From contig NZ_CP022364.1 of assembly GCF_003119115.1 (NCBI RefSeq), positions 1,688,001 through 1,752,000 of the forward strand: a stretch of DNA of 64,000 nucleotides. The letters run 5' to 3'. This DNA comes from Azospirillum sp. TSH58. GTDB taxonomy: Bacteria > Pseudomonadota > Alphaproteobacteria > Azospirillales > Azospirillaceae. The notes beneath the pieces were generated by a model. It had not been told where the DNA came from. It ran no database searches and was given only the letters and a program-made list of their open reading frames with translations. Shown here in pieces: positions 54,832-64,000 of this stretch (within the stretch, counting starts at the first letter, position 1; the number at the start of each line of letters is the position of its first letter). The position numbers and the translations under genes were made by a program.

Positions 54832-57300
54832 ATGACCGTCTGCCTCCACTGCGGGCAGGAGCATCCCGAGGGCACCGGCACCACCGCCTCCGACGGCGCC
54901 GGCCCCTTCTGCTGCACCGGCTGCGCGGCGGCCTACGACCTCGTCCGCGGGCTCGGACTGGAACGCTATTATGAGCGGCGCTGCGTCGATCCCGCCGCCC
55001 GGCCCCTGCGCCCGGACGGCGAGGCGCCGCCGCTCGACTACGCCCCCCACGCCAAGCCGGGGGCCGACGGCACCGCCTCGCTGCACCTGATGATCGACGG
55101 GCTGCAATGCGCGGCCTGCGTCTGGCTGATCGAGACGGCGCTGGCCCGCCAGCCGGGGGTGACCCACGCGCGGCTGAACATGACGACGCGCCGCCTGTCG
55201 GTGACGTGGCGCGAGGCCGAGACCGACGCCAACACCGTCGTCGACACCGTCGCCCGCATCGGCTACCGCGCCGTGCCCTTCGACCCGGAGCGGCTGGGCG
55301 ACGCCCAGGCGAAGACGGAGAAGGAACTTCTGCGCTCGCTCGCCGTCGCCGGCTTCGGCGCCAGCAACGTGATGCTGCTGTCGGTGTCGGTCTGGGCCGG
55401 CCACGCCACCGGCATGGGCTCCGCCACCCGCGACCTGATGCACTGGCTGTCGGCGCTGATCTGCATGCCGGCCATCGCCTACGCCCTGCGGCCCTTCGCG
55501 CGCTCGGCCTTCCAGGCGCTGCGGCGCGGGCGGACGAACATGGACGTGCCGATCACCATCGGCGTCCTGCTCGCCACCAGCATGAGCCTGTTCGAGACGA
55601 TCAACAGCGGCCAGCACGCCTATTTCGACGGCGCGATGATGCTGCTGTTCTTCCTGCTGATCGGGCGCTACCTCGACCAGCGGGCGCGGGGCCGCGCGCG
55701 CTCGGCGGCGGAGCAGCTTCTCGGCCTGCACGCCACCTCGGTGACCGTGCTGAGCGAGGACGGGCGCAGCGCCATCGTCCCGCCCGATCAGGTCAGCCCC
55801 GGCTCCACCGTCCTGGTGGCGGTGGGCGAGCGGGTCGCGGTGGACGGCACGGTGGCCGACGGCGTATCCGACCTCGACACCGCCCTGATCACCGGCGAGA
55901 CGGTGCCGGGCAGCGTTCGCCCCGGCGACCGCGTGTTCGCCGGCATGCTCAACCTCACCGCCCCGCTGCGCGTGACCGTGACGGCGGTGGGGGAGGGCAC
56001 GCTGCTGGCCGAGATCGTGCGGCTGATGGAGGTGGCGGAGCAGGGCCGCGCCAAATACGTCGCCATCGCCGACCGCGTGTCGCGCCATTACGCCCCGGTC
56101 GTCCATGTGGCGGCGCTGGGCACCTTCCTGGGCTGGCTGCTGCTCGGCGGGCTGCCCTGGCAGGATTCGCTGATGAACGCCGTCGCCGTGCTGATCATCA
56201 CCTGCCCCTGCGCGCTGGCGCTCGCCGTGCCGGTGGTGCAGGTGATCGCCAGCGGGCGGCTGATGCGGCAGGGCATCCTGCTGAAGACCGCCACGGCGCT
56301 GGAACGGCTGGCCGTCATCGACACGGTGGTCTTCGACAAGACCGGCACCCTGACCGAAGGGCGCCCCGTCCCGCAGCTCGACGGGGTGGCCGAGGACGAC
56401 CTGCGCCTCGCCGCGGCGCTCGCCGGGGCCAGCCGCCACCCGCTGGCCCGCGCCCTGACCCGCGCGCTGCCCAACGTTCCCGTCGCCGCCGGCGTGCGGG
56501 AGGTGCCCGGCGCCGGCCTCGCCCTGGACGGTCCCGAGGGGGAAATTCGGCTGGGCAGCCGCGCCTTCACCGGCGCGCCGGACGCGGCGGAGGACGCCGC
56601 GGGGCCGGAGCTGTGGCTGGCCCGCCCCGGCGCCACCCCGGTGCGCATCACCTTCCTCGACGCGCCGCGCGCCGACGCCGCGGCGGTGGTGCGCGGGCTG
56701 AAGGCGCGGGGCCTGGACGTCCGGCTGCTGTCCGGCGACCGCCGGGGGGCGGTTGCCGCCGTGGCCGCCCAGCTGGGCATCGAGGATTGGCGCGCCGGCC
56801 AGACGCCCGCCGACAAGACCGCCGTTCTGGACGCGCTCGCCGCCGAGGGGCGGAAGGTGCTGATGGTCGGCGACGGGCTGAACGACGCCCCGGCGCTGGC
56901 CGCGGCCAGCGTGTCGATGTCGCCGTCCACCGCGGTGGACGTCAGCCAGACCGCCGCCGACGTGGTGTTCCAGGGCCGCCGCCTGCGCCCCATCCTGGAG
57001 GCGCTGGAGGTGTCCCGCCGCTCCGGGCGGCTGGTGCGCCAGAATTTCGCCATCGCGCTGGTCTACAACCTCTTCGCGGTGCCCATCGCCATGGCGGGCA
57101 TGCTGACGCCGCTGCTGGCGGCGCTGGCCATGTCCTCCTCCTCTCTGATCGTTATCGCCAACGCCCTGCGGCTCAGCCGCGGCGCGGTGACCAAGGACCT
57201 GACCGATGACCGAGCTTCTCTATCTGATCGCGATCGCGCTGAGCCTGGGGCTGATGGGCCTGGGGGCGTTCCTGTGGGCTCTCAAGTCCGGGCAGTTTGA
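54832..57300 (+). CDS. ccoI: CcoI/FixI copper-exporting P1-type ATPase
   Basis: A P1B ATPase that moves copper into the periplasm for the cbb3 oxidase (822 residues). The N-terminal Cys-rich part (VCLHCGQEHP, FCCTGCAAAYD) is typical of FixI. A heavy-metal domain has CAAC, and membrane helices carry the CPC motif (ITCPCALALA). The phosphorylation site is DKTGT, and GDGLNDAPAL is the hinge. The frame continues 95 bases into ccoS, adding a Gly/Asp/Arg-rich tail that looks like out-of-frame ccoS rather than a domain. Confidence 0.94.
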   Translation: MTVCLHCGQEHPEGTGTTASDGAGPFCCTGCAAAYDLVRGLGLERYYERRCVDPAARPLRPDGEAPPLDYAPHAKPGADGTASLHLMIDGLQCAACVWLIETALARQPGVTHARLNMTTRRLSVTWREAETDANTVVDTVARIGYRAVPFDPERLGDAQAKTEKELLRSLAVAGFGASNVMLLSVSVWAGHATGMGSATRDLMHWLSALICMPAIAYALRPFARSAFQALRRGRTNMDVPITIGVLLATSMSLFETINSGQHAYFDGAMMLLFFLLIGRYLDQRARGRARSAAEQLLGLHATSVTVLSEDGRSAIVPPDQVSPGSTVLVAVGERVAVDGTVADGVSDLDTALITGETVPGSVRPGDRVFAGMLNLTAPLRVTVTAVGEGTLLAEIVRLMEVAEQGRAKYVAIADRVSRHYAPVVHVAALGTFLGWLLLGGLPWQDSLMNAVAVLIITCPCALALAVPVVQVIASGRLMRQGILLKTATALERLAVIDTVVFDKTGTLTEGRPVPQLDGVAEDDLRLAAALAGASRHPLARALTRALPNVPVAAGVREVPGAGLALDGPEGEIRLGSRAFTGAPDAAEDAAGPELWLARPGATPVRITFLDAPRADAAAVVRGLKARGLDVRLLSGDRRGAVAAVAAQLGIEDWRAGQTPADKTAVLDALAAEGRKVLMVGDGLNDAPALAAASVSMSPSTAVDVSQTAADVVFQGRRLRPILEALEVSRRSGRLVRQNFAIALVYNLFAVPIAMAGMLTPLLAALAMSSSSLIVIANALRLSRGAVTKDLTDDRASLSDRDRAEPGADGPGGVPVGSQVRAV

Positions 57301-57391
57301 CGATCTCGACGGGGCGGCCCACCGCATCCTGTTCGACGACGAGCCGCCGCGCCCGAACGCCGAGCCGTCCAGCCCGCCGAAGGGCCGCTGA
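57206..57391 (+). CDS. ccoS: CcoS cbb3 oxidase maturation protein
   Basis: A 61-residue single-helix protein required for cofactor insertion in the cbb3 oxidase. It has LLYLIAIALSLGLMGLGAFLWALKSGQFDDLDG, the invariant W-x-x-x-x-G-Q-F/Y-D-D pattern. The ATG lies inside the end of ccoI with a 95-base overlap. An 11-bp tandem repeat spans its stop codon. Last gene of the assembly operon. Confidence 0.93.
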   Translation: MTELLYLIAIALSLGLMGLGAFLWALKSGQFDDLDGAAHRILFDDEPPRPNAEPSSPPKGR

Positions 57392-57408
57392 GAGACCGCT
57401 GAGAGACC
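57387..57408. repeat. 11-bp tandem duplication across the ccoS stop
   Basis: GCTGAGAGACC occurs twice in a row (57387-57397 and 57398-57408). The first copy contains the ccoS stop codon TGA. It looks like a small slippage event; the second copy keeps a TGA but is not needed. Confidence 0.75.
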
Positions 57409-57521
57409 GCTCTTAAGGCGTGGCTATGGCAATTCGGCCACGGCCCCTGCGAGCACCGTTGCGAAACAGACCGAATATGACGATTATGGGAGCGTTGTAC
57501 GGCTAAGGGTTGGGTCATGCC

Positions 57522-58259
57522 ATGCCACCCTTTGACATGGGGCGCGCCCGCGAAAAGGGCGCGGCGAGTGAGATGAATCCCTGTGGGGCCTGTCCCGTGC
57601 GCAGTCTGACCGTCTGCGCCGCCCTGGACCCCGAGGAATTGCGCCGTCTCGCCGACATCCTGCAGACCTCCCGCGTCGAAGCCGGCCAGACCCTGTTCAG
57701 CGAGGGCGACGCGGCGGACGCGCTCTACAACGTCACCGCCGGCACCGTGAAGCTCTACAAGCTGCTGCCGGACGGGCGCCGCCAGATCACCGGCTTCCTC
57801 GTCACCGGCGACTTCCTGGGGCTGGCCGTCAACGACAGCTACGCCTACACCGCGGAAACGGTCACGGCGGCGACGCTCTGCCGCTTCCCGCGCAAGAAGA
57901 TCGACGCGCTGATGGACGAGTTCCCGAAGATGCAGCGCCGTCTCTTCTCCATGGCCTCGAACGAGCTGGCGGCGGCGCAGGACCAGATGCTTCTGCTCGG
58001 CCGCAAGACGGCGAAGGAGAAGATCTGCTCCTTCCTGCTGATGCTGTCCCAGCGCGCCGCCCGGCGCGGGCACAAGGAAAACCCCGTCTACGTGCCGATG
58101 AGCCGGGCCGACATCGCCGATTACCTGGGCCTGACCACCGAGACGGTCAGCCGCACCTTCACCCAGCTGAAGACCGCTGGGGTGATCTCGCTGCAGGAAG
58201 GCAACAAGGTCCTGATCAGCGACATGGACGCCATCTACGACATGGCCGAGGGCTGCTGA
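57522..58259 (+). CDS. fnr: FNR-type oxygen-sensing transcription regulator
   Basis: A Crp/Fnr-family regulator of 245 residues. Cys21, Cys24 and Cys32 (CGACPVRSLTVC) with Cys120 are placed to hold an oxygen-labile 4Fe-4S cluster. The cyclic-nucleotide-like barrel contains VTAGTVKLYKLLPDGRRQITGF. The recognition helix has ETVSR at 207-211; this E-x-x-S-R form reads TTGAT half-sites. It follows the cbb3 assembly operon and is the probable activator of both cco promoters. Starts at 57573 (MNPCGAC) or 57510 (TTG) are possible. Confidence 0.92.
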   Translation: MPPFDMGRAREKGAASEMNPCGACPVRSLTVCAALDPEELRRLADILQTSRVEAGQTLFSEGDAADALYNVTAGTVKLYKLLPDGRRQITGFLVTGDFLGLAVNDSYAYTAETVTAATLCRFPRKKIDALMDEFPKMQRRLFSMASNELAAAQDQMLLLGRKTAKEKICSFLLMLSQRAARRGHKENPVYVPMSRADIADYLGLTTETVSRTFTQLKTAGVISLQEGNKVLISDMDAIYDMAEGC

Positions 58260-58272
58260 GCCTCTTTCCGGA

Positions 58273-58303
58273 CACGAAACGATTTGTTCGGTCATCGTTC
58301 GTG
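58273..58303 (+). terminator. Hairpin after fnr
   Basis: CACGAAACGAT (58273-58283) pairs with ATCGTTCGTG (58294-58303) with one bulged A. It overlaps the -35 region of the likely maeB promoter, so it may be a protein-binding palindrome as much as a transcript end. Confidence 0.45.
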
Positions 58304-58312
58304 ATCTGATAT
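58284..58312 (+). promoter_or_regulatory. Candidate promoter of maeB
   Basis: TTGTTC (58284-58289), a 17-base spacer and TGATAT (58307-58312) suggest a sigma-70 promoter. The leader of about 160 bases holds two GC hairpins, TCCCGC-TCTG-GCGGGA and GCCCGC-GCGGGC. The -35 element lies within the preceding palindrome. Confidence 0.4.
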
Positions 58313-58477
58313 GTCGTATTCCAGCAAAAATTCGCATCTTTCGTGCGATCCCGCTCTGGCGGGACGCGCCCGCGCGGGCTAACATCCGCCGCCCGACCGG
58401 CCGGAACCAGTCACAACAACGACGGCCGGCCCAAAGAAGAACGGCTGCAACAGCCTACGCTCAGGAACCGAACCCCG

Positions 58478-60748
<2,271 letters not shown>

Positions 60749-60770
60749 GCGGCGGAGCGCTCTTCGGACG

Positions 60771-60814
60771 ACGCGCGGGCCGGGTGTCGACCCCGGCCCG
60801 CGCGTTAATCTTTT
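60771..60814 (+). terminator. Terminator after maeB
   Basis: A perfect 14-bp GC-rich stem (60771-60784 with 60792-60805) around a seven-base loop is followed by TAATCTTTT. It separates maeB from phoR. Confidence 0.8.
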
Positions 60815-60902
60815 GTGACGCCCGCTCACCGGATTGCGGGATGGTGTAAAAGCGGAGTTCCGTCTCCAAAGCCGTCCGCATGACGCACGAGAAGCGCCGA
60901 TC

Positions 60903-62408
60903 ATGACTCCCAAGCCGATGCCGCCCCTCCGGTTGATCGTCGCCGCCGCGCTGGTGCTGGCGCCGCTGCTGCCGGCCCTGTGGGGGCTGTGGCGGCAGGG
61001 GACGATCGGGCCGCTGGTGGCGATTCTGGGGGGTCTGGCCGGGGTCGGCGGGGTGGCGCTGATGATCCGGCTCTATTTCCGCGACTTGCGGACGGTGGCC
61101 GCCCACGCGGCGCGGCTCGCCGCCGGCCCGACGGAGCCGGTTCCGCCCTTGCCGGCCACCGCCTCCGCTCCGGTGCGGGCGGCGGCGGCGGCGGCGGTGC
61201 GGCTGCACCGGGTGATGAACGGCCGCACCGAACTGGCGCTGGCCCAGCTCGAAGCCAACGAGTCGATCATCGAGGCGCTGCACGACCCGCTGGTCCTCGT
61301 CGGGGCGGAGCGGCAGGTGGCGCGGGCCAACCAGGCGGCGCGCGCCCTGTTCGGCGACCGCATCCTCGACCGCGACCTCGCCGCCTCGCTGCGCAACCCG
61401 GCGGTTCTGGAGGCGGTGGACGCCGTGCTGAAGGGCGGCGCCTCGCGCATCCTGGAATTCAGCCTGCCGGTGCCGGTGGAGCGCATGTTCGAGGTGCGGG
61501 TCAAGCCCTTCCAGCGGCGCGTTCCCCGCCCGGCCCCCGGCGAGGACGGGGTGCCCGCCGGAACCGTGCCGGGGCGGATGGTCATCCTGACGCTGCACGA
61601 CATCACCGCGCTGCGCCGGTCGGAGCAGATGCGCGCCGACTTCATCGCCAACGCCAGCCACGAGCTGCGCACGCCGCTGTCCTCGCTGCTCGGCTTCATC
61701 GAGACGCTGCGCGGCCCCGCCCGCGAGGATCTGGAGGCGCACGAGCGCTTCCTGTCGATCATGCAGGACCAGGCCAGCCGCATGGCCCGCCTCGTCAACG
61801 ACCTGCTGTCGCTGTCGCGGATCGAGCTGGACGAGCACATGCCGCCCGCCGGCACGGTCGATGTGCTGGACCGGCTGGACGGGGTGATGGCGGCGCTGGA
61901 GCTGAAGGCCGCCAGCCGCCGCATCCGCCTGACGCTGGAGGCGCCGGACACCCTGCCCGCGGTGGTCGGCGACGAGGACCAGCTCACCCAGGTCTTCCAG
62001 AACCTCGTCAGCAACGCGATCAAGTACACGCGCGAGAACACCGACGTGACGGTCGCCGTGTCGCTCGCCGACGGCATGGCGGTCGGGGTGTCCGGCCCGG
62101 CGGGCCGCGGCGGGCGGGGGATGCCGATGGTCGCCGTCGCCGTGCGCGACCAGGGGGAGGGCATCGCCCGCACCCATCTGCCGCGCCTGACCGAGCGCTT
62201 CTACCGCGTCGACGCCGCCCGCTCGCGCGCCATGGGCGGCACCGGGCTGGGGCTGGCCATCGTCAAGCACATCGTGAACCGCCACCGCGGCCGCCTGACC
62301 ATCGAAAGCGCGGTGGGGGTGGGCAGCACCTTCACGGTCTATCTGCCGGCGTCGTCGGAGGAGTCGGGAGAGGGCCGCGCCGCGGAGCCCGCGCGGCGCC
62401 AAGCCTAG
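60903..62408 (+). CDS. phoR: Phosphate regulon sensor histidine kinase PhoR
   Basis: A membrane histidine kinase of 501 residues. Two hydrophobic helices at about 9-28 and 36-57 form the anchor. A PAS domain lies at about 118-210 (IIEALHDPLVLVGAERQVARANQAA). The phospho-acceptor is His253 in FIANASHELRTPLSSLLGF. The ATPase part has NLVSNAIKYTRENT, DQGEGIA and GGTGLGLAIVKH. The call to PhoR rests on this layout and on pstS/pstC directly downstream. phoB is not visible in the window. Confidence 0.9.
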   Translation: MTPKPMPPLRLIVAAALVLAPLLPALWGLWRQGTIGPLVAILGGLAGVGGVALMIRLYFRDLRTVAAHAARLAAGPTEPVPPLPATASAPVRAAAAAAVRLHRVMNGRTELALAQLEANESIIEALHDPLVLVGAERQVARANQAARALFGDRILDRDLAASLRNPAVLEAVDAVLKGGASRILEFSLPVPVERMFEVRVKPFQRRVPRPAPGEDGVPAGTVPGRMVILTLHDITALRRSEQMRADFIANASHELRTPLSSLLGFIETLRGPAREDLEAHERFLSIMQDQASRMARLVNDLLSLSRIELDEHMPPAGTVDVLDRLDGVMAALELKAASRRIRLTLEAPDTLPAVVGDEDQLTQVFQNLVSNAIKYTRENTDVTVAVSLADGMAVGVSGPAGRGGRGMPMVAVAVRDQGEGIARTHLPRLTERFYRVDAARSRAMGGTGLGLAIVKHIVNRHRGRLTIESAVGVGSTFTVYLPASSEESGEGRAAEPARRQA

Positions 62409-62449
62409 AGGTTGCGGGCGCCCCCATCCGGCGTGACCGAAAGTGGGCG

Positions 62450-62478
62450 CAGTCACGAAACTGTCATAAAAGCGTAAT
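62450..62478 (+). promoter_or_regulatory. Pho box upstream of pstS
   Basis: Three 7-mers stand at exact 11-base spacing: CAGTCAC (62450-62456), CTGTCAT (62461-62467) and GCGTAAT (62472-62478), separated by A-rich tetramers GAAA and AAAA. The middle one is a perfect PhoB half-site. This predicts PhoB control of pstS by phosphate limitation. Confidence 0.75.
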
Positions 62479-62601
62479 CAGCGCGTCGCGGACCCCGACT
62501 AGTGTCCGCCCCGCAAGCCGCCCGCCCCTGGGGGAAGCGGCACGGGGTTGAACCATCGCGTTCCCCGGCAAAGGGGCAACCGGACCATCGGAGGGATCAC
62601 C

Positions 62602-63645
62602 GTGAATTCCAAGAAGCTCGCCGTCACCGCCGCCGCGGTCGTCGCCATGACCGCCGCCTTCGCGGGTGCTGCGAACGCCCAGTCGCGCGACCAGATCCGC
62701 GCCGTCGGCTCCTCAACCGTGTTCCCGTTCACCACGGCGGTTGCCGAGGCCTTCGGCAAGGGCGGCAAGTTCAAGACCCCGGTCGTCGAGTCGACCGGCA
62801 CCGGCGGCGGCCTGAAGCTGTTCTGCGCGGGCGTCGGCCCGCAGCACCCGGACGTGGCGAACGCCTCGCGCCGCATCAAGAAGTCCGAGGTCGAGCAGTG
62901 CGCCGCCAACGGCGTCGCCCAGATCACCGAGCTGAAGATCGGCTACGACGGCATCGCGCTCGCCTACTCCAAGCAGGCCCCGCACACCGACCTGACCACC
63001 CAGATCCTGTGGAAGGCCCTGGCCAAGGACGTGCCGGTGGACGGCAAGATGGTCGCCAACCCCTACAAGAAGTGGTCGGACATCGACCCGAAGCTCCCGA
63101 ACAAGGAGATCGAGGTCCTCGGCCCGCCCCCGACGTCCGGCACCCGCGACAGCTTCAACGAGCTGGTGATGCTCGAAGGCTGCAAGAAGGTCGCCGAGGT
63201 GAAGACCATCGTCGCCGACGAGAAGGCCCGTGAAAAGGCCTGCATGACCATCCGCGAGGACGGCGGCTACGTCGAGGCCGGCGAGAACGACAACCTGATC
63301 GTCCAGAAGCTGACCGCCAACCCCGACGCCTTCGGCGTGTTCGGCTACAGCTTCTACGACCAGAACCGCGACAAGCTGCAGACCGCCAAGATGGACGGCG
63401 TCGAACTGTCGCCGGAAGCGGTCCAGGCCGGCAAGTACGAGCTGTCGCGCCCGCTGTACATCTACATCAAGAACGCCCATGCCGGCGTCATCCCCGGCAT
63501 CCGCGAGCTGGTCGCCGAGTTCACCTCGGAGCGCGCGATGGGCGAGGACGGCTACCTGTCCGACAAGGGTCTGATCTCCCTGCCGAAGGCGGAGCGCGAC
63601 GCCGCCCGCACCTCGGCGACCAACCTGACCCCGCTCCAGCTCTGA
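62602..63645 (+). CDS. pstS: Phosphate ABC transporter substrate-binding protein
   Basis: Periplasmic phosphate-binding protein (347 residues) of the high-affinity Pst system. After a signal peptide (VTAAAVVAMTAAFAGAANA) comes the phosphate-site motif IRAVGSSTVFPFTTAVAEAF. STGTGGGLKLFCAG and PPTSGTRDSFNELV follow, with ligand Ser/Thr/Arg residues. GTG 62602 is the start, with CGGAGGGA five bases upstream. A Pho box precedes it; pstC follows behind a hairpin. Confidence 0.96.
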   Translation: MNSKKLAVTAAAVVAMTAAFAGAANAQSRDQIRAVGSSTVFPFTTAVAEAFGKGGKFKTPVVESTGTGGGLKLFCAGVGPQHPDVANASRRIKKSEVEQCAANGVAQITELKIGYDGIALAYSKQAPHTDLTTQILWKALAKDVPVDGKMVANPYKKWSDIDPKLPNKEIEVLGPPPTSGTRDSFNELVMLEGCKKVAEVKTIVADEKAREKACMTIREDGGYVEAGENDNLIVQKLTANPDAFGVFGYSFYDQNRDKLQTAKMDGVELSPEAVQAGKYELSRPLYIYIKNAHAGVIPGIRELVAEFTSERAMGEDGYLSDKGLISLPKAERDAARTSATNLTPLQL

Positions 63646-63658
63646 CCGGCTGACGGAG

Positions 63659-63689
63659 CCGGCGGCTCTCCCCGGAGGGCCGCCGGTTT
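63659..63689 (+). terminator. Hairpin between pstS and pstC
   Basis: CCGGCGGC (63659-63666) pairs perfectly with GCCGCCGG (63679-63686), followed by TTT and later GTTTG. Partial termination or 3' protection here would give more pstS than pstC message, as usual for binding-protein genes. Confidence 0.6.
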
Positions 63690-63737
63690 CCCGTTTGTGC
63701 CAGGAGCCAACTCTCAGCCCATTTCCGGCGGTTTCGC

Positions 63738-64000
63738 ATGCAGCTCACGGTACTGCTCATCATTCTGGCCCTGCTCACAGTGATCGGTTACCAGATGGGC
63801 CGGTCGCGTGCCGTCGCCTCCGTCGGCGGCCGCATCGTCGAGCTTCATTCGGTGCCGTCCTACCACGGCTTCTACGTCGCCCTCTGGGCGGGGCTTCCGG
63901 CCCTGCTGCTCTTCGCCTTCTGGGGGGCGTCGGAAGGCTGGCTGGTCATGCAGATGGTCCTGTCCGGCCTGCCGGACCGGCTGGTCAACGGCGACGCCCA
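63738..64000 (+). CDS. pstC: Phosphate ABC transporter permease PstC, N-terminal part (cut by window edge)
   Basis: Only 87 residues are visible. They form a first helix (LTVLLIILALLTVIGYQMG), the segment SRAVASVGGRIVELHSVPSYHGFYVAL typical of long alphaproteobacterial PstC proteins, and a second helix (GLPALLLFAFWGA). The transporter core lies outside the window. It follows pstS by 92 bases and belongs to the same Pho-controlled operon. Confidence 0.85.
   Translation, partial: MQLTVLLIILALLTVIGYQMGRSRAVASVGGRIVELHSVPSYHGFYVALWAGLPALLLFAFWGASEGWLVMQMVLSGLPDRLVNGDA

Overview
The window is a GC-rich (high sixties percent by eye), densely packed bacterial chromosome segment. It reads as an alphaproteobacterium of the Rhodospirillales, most like Azospirillum. 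The indications are an Irr-type iron regulator, the blocks infB-rbfA-truB-rpsO-pnp, ubiE-ubiB and mutM-echA-rpsT-dnaA, a complete cbb3 oxidase locus (ccoNOQP-GHIS) with an FNR-type regulator, and small GC-rich palindromes between genes. The species assignment is inference. No rRNA, tRNA, CRISPR array, complete insertion sequence or plasmid gene was seen.

Layout. 0-6 kb: translation and RNA decay (end of infB, rbfA, truB, rpsO, pnp). 6-9 kb: one AT-rich foreign gene, a NACHT/STAND-like NTPase ending in about 32 pentapeptide repeats, with a small unexplained reading frame behind it. 9-12.6 kb: zinc protease, TspO-like membrane protein, EpmB-like radical SAM enzyme, glycerophosphodiesterase. 12.8-16 kb: nitronate monooxygenase, Irr, rubrerythrin and DUF3501. 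16-25 kb: SH3 protein, glyoxylate reductase-like enzyme, Pat-type protein acyltransferase, L-lactate dehydrogenase, pyrophosphatase, YejA-like binding protein, cytidylate kinase-like protein. 25-34.7 kb: ubiE-ubiB, a TPR/glycosyltransferase-like gene, mutM, echA, rpsT, dnaA. 34.8-43 kb: a REC-GGDEF protein, then a polyamine-type ABC transporter (potD-potA, potB-potC) split by an oppositely oriented copper-handling cluster (copCD, ycnI, DUF2946). 43-48 kb: a palindrome array, small acidic protein, thioesterase, multicopper oxidase and two RNA methyltransferases. 48.8-58.3 kb: the cbb3 oxidase structural operon, its assembly operon ccoGHIS and an Fnr gene. 58.5-64 kb: malic enzyme, phoR, pstS and the start of pstC.

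How the genes work together. The cbb3 block looks self-contained. The Fnr protein has four candidate cluster cysteines and an E-x-x-S-R recognition helix. FNR/FixK-like boxes stand upstream of ccoN and of ccoG, and in both cases the box centre lies 41.5 bp from the start site implied by the -10 element. Oxygen-sensed control of both operons is therefore the simplest reading. PhoR and pstS are linked by a three-repeat Pho box. The copper cluster, the multicopper oxidase and the copper-loading parts of the cbb3 locus suggest attention to periplasmic copper.

Most notable for follow-up: the foreign NTPase-pentapeptide gene (candidate defence or self/non-self sensor), the array of seven perfect palindromes between potC and the acidic protein gene, a strong terminator just before the nitronate monooxygenase gene, and a MutM whose zinc finger appears to lack its fourth cysteine.
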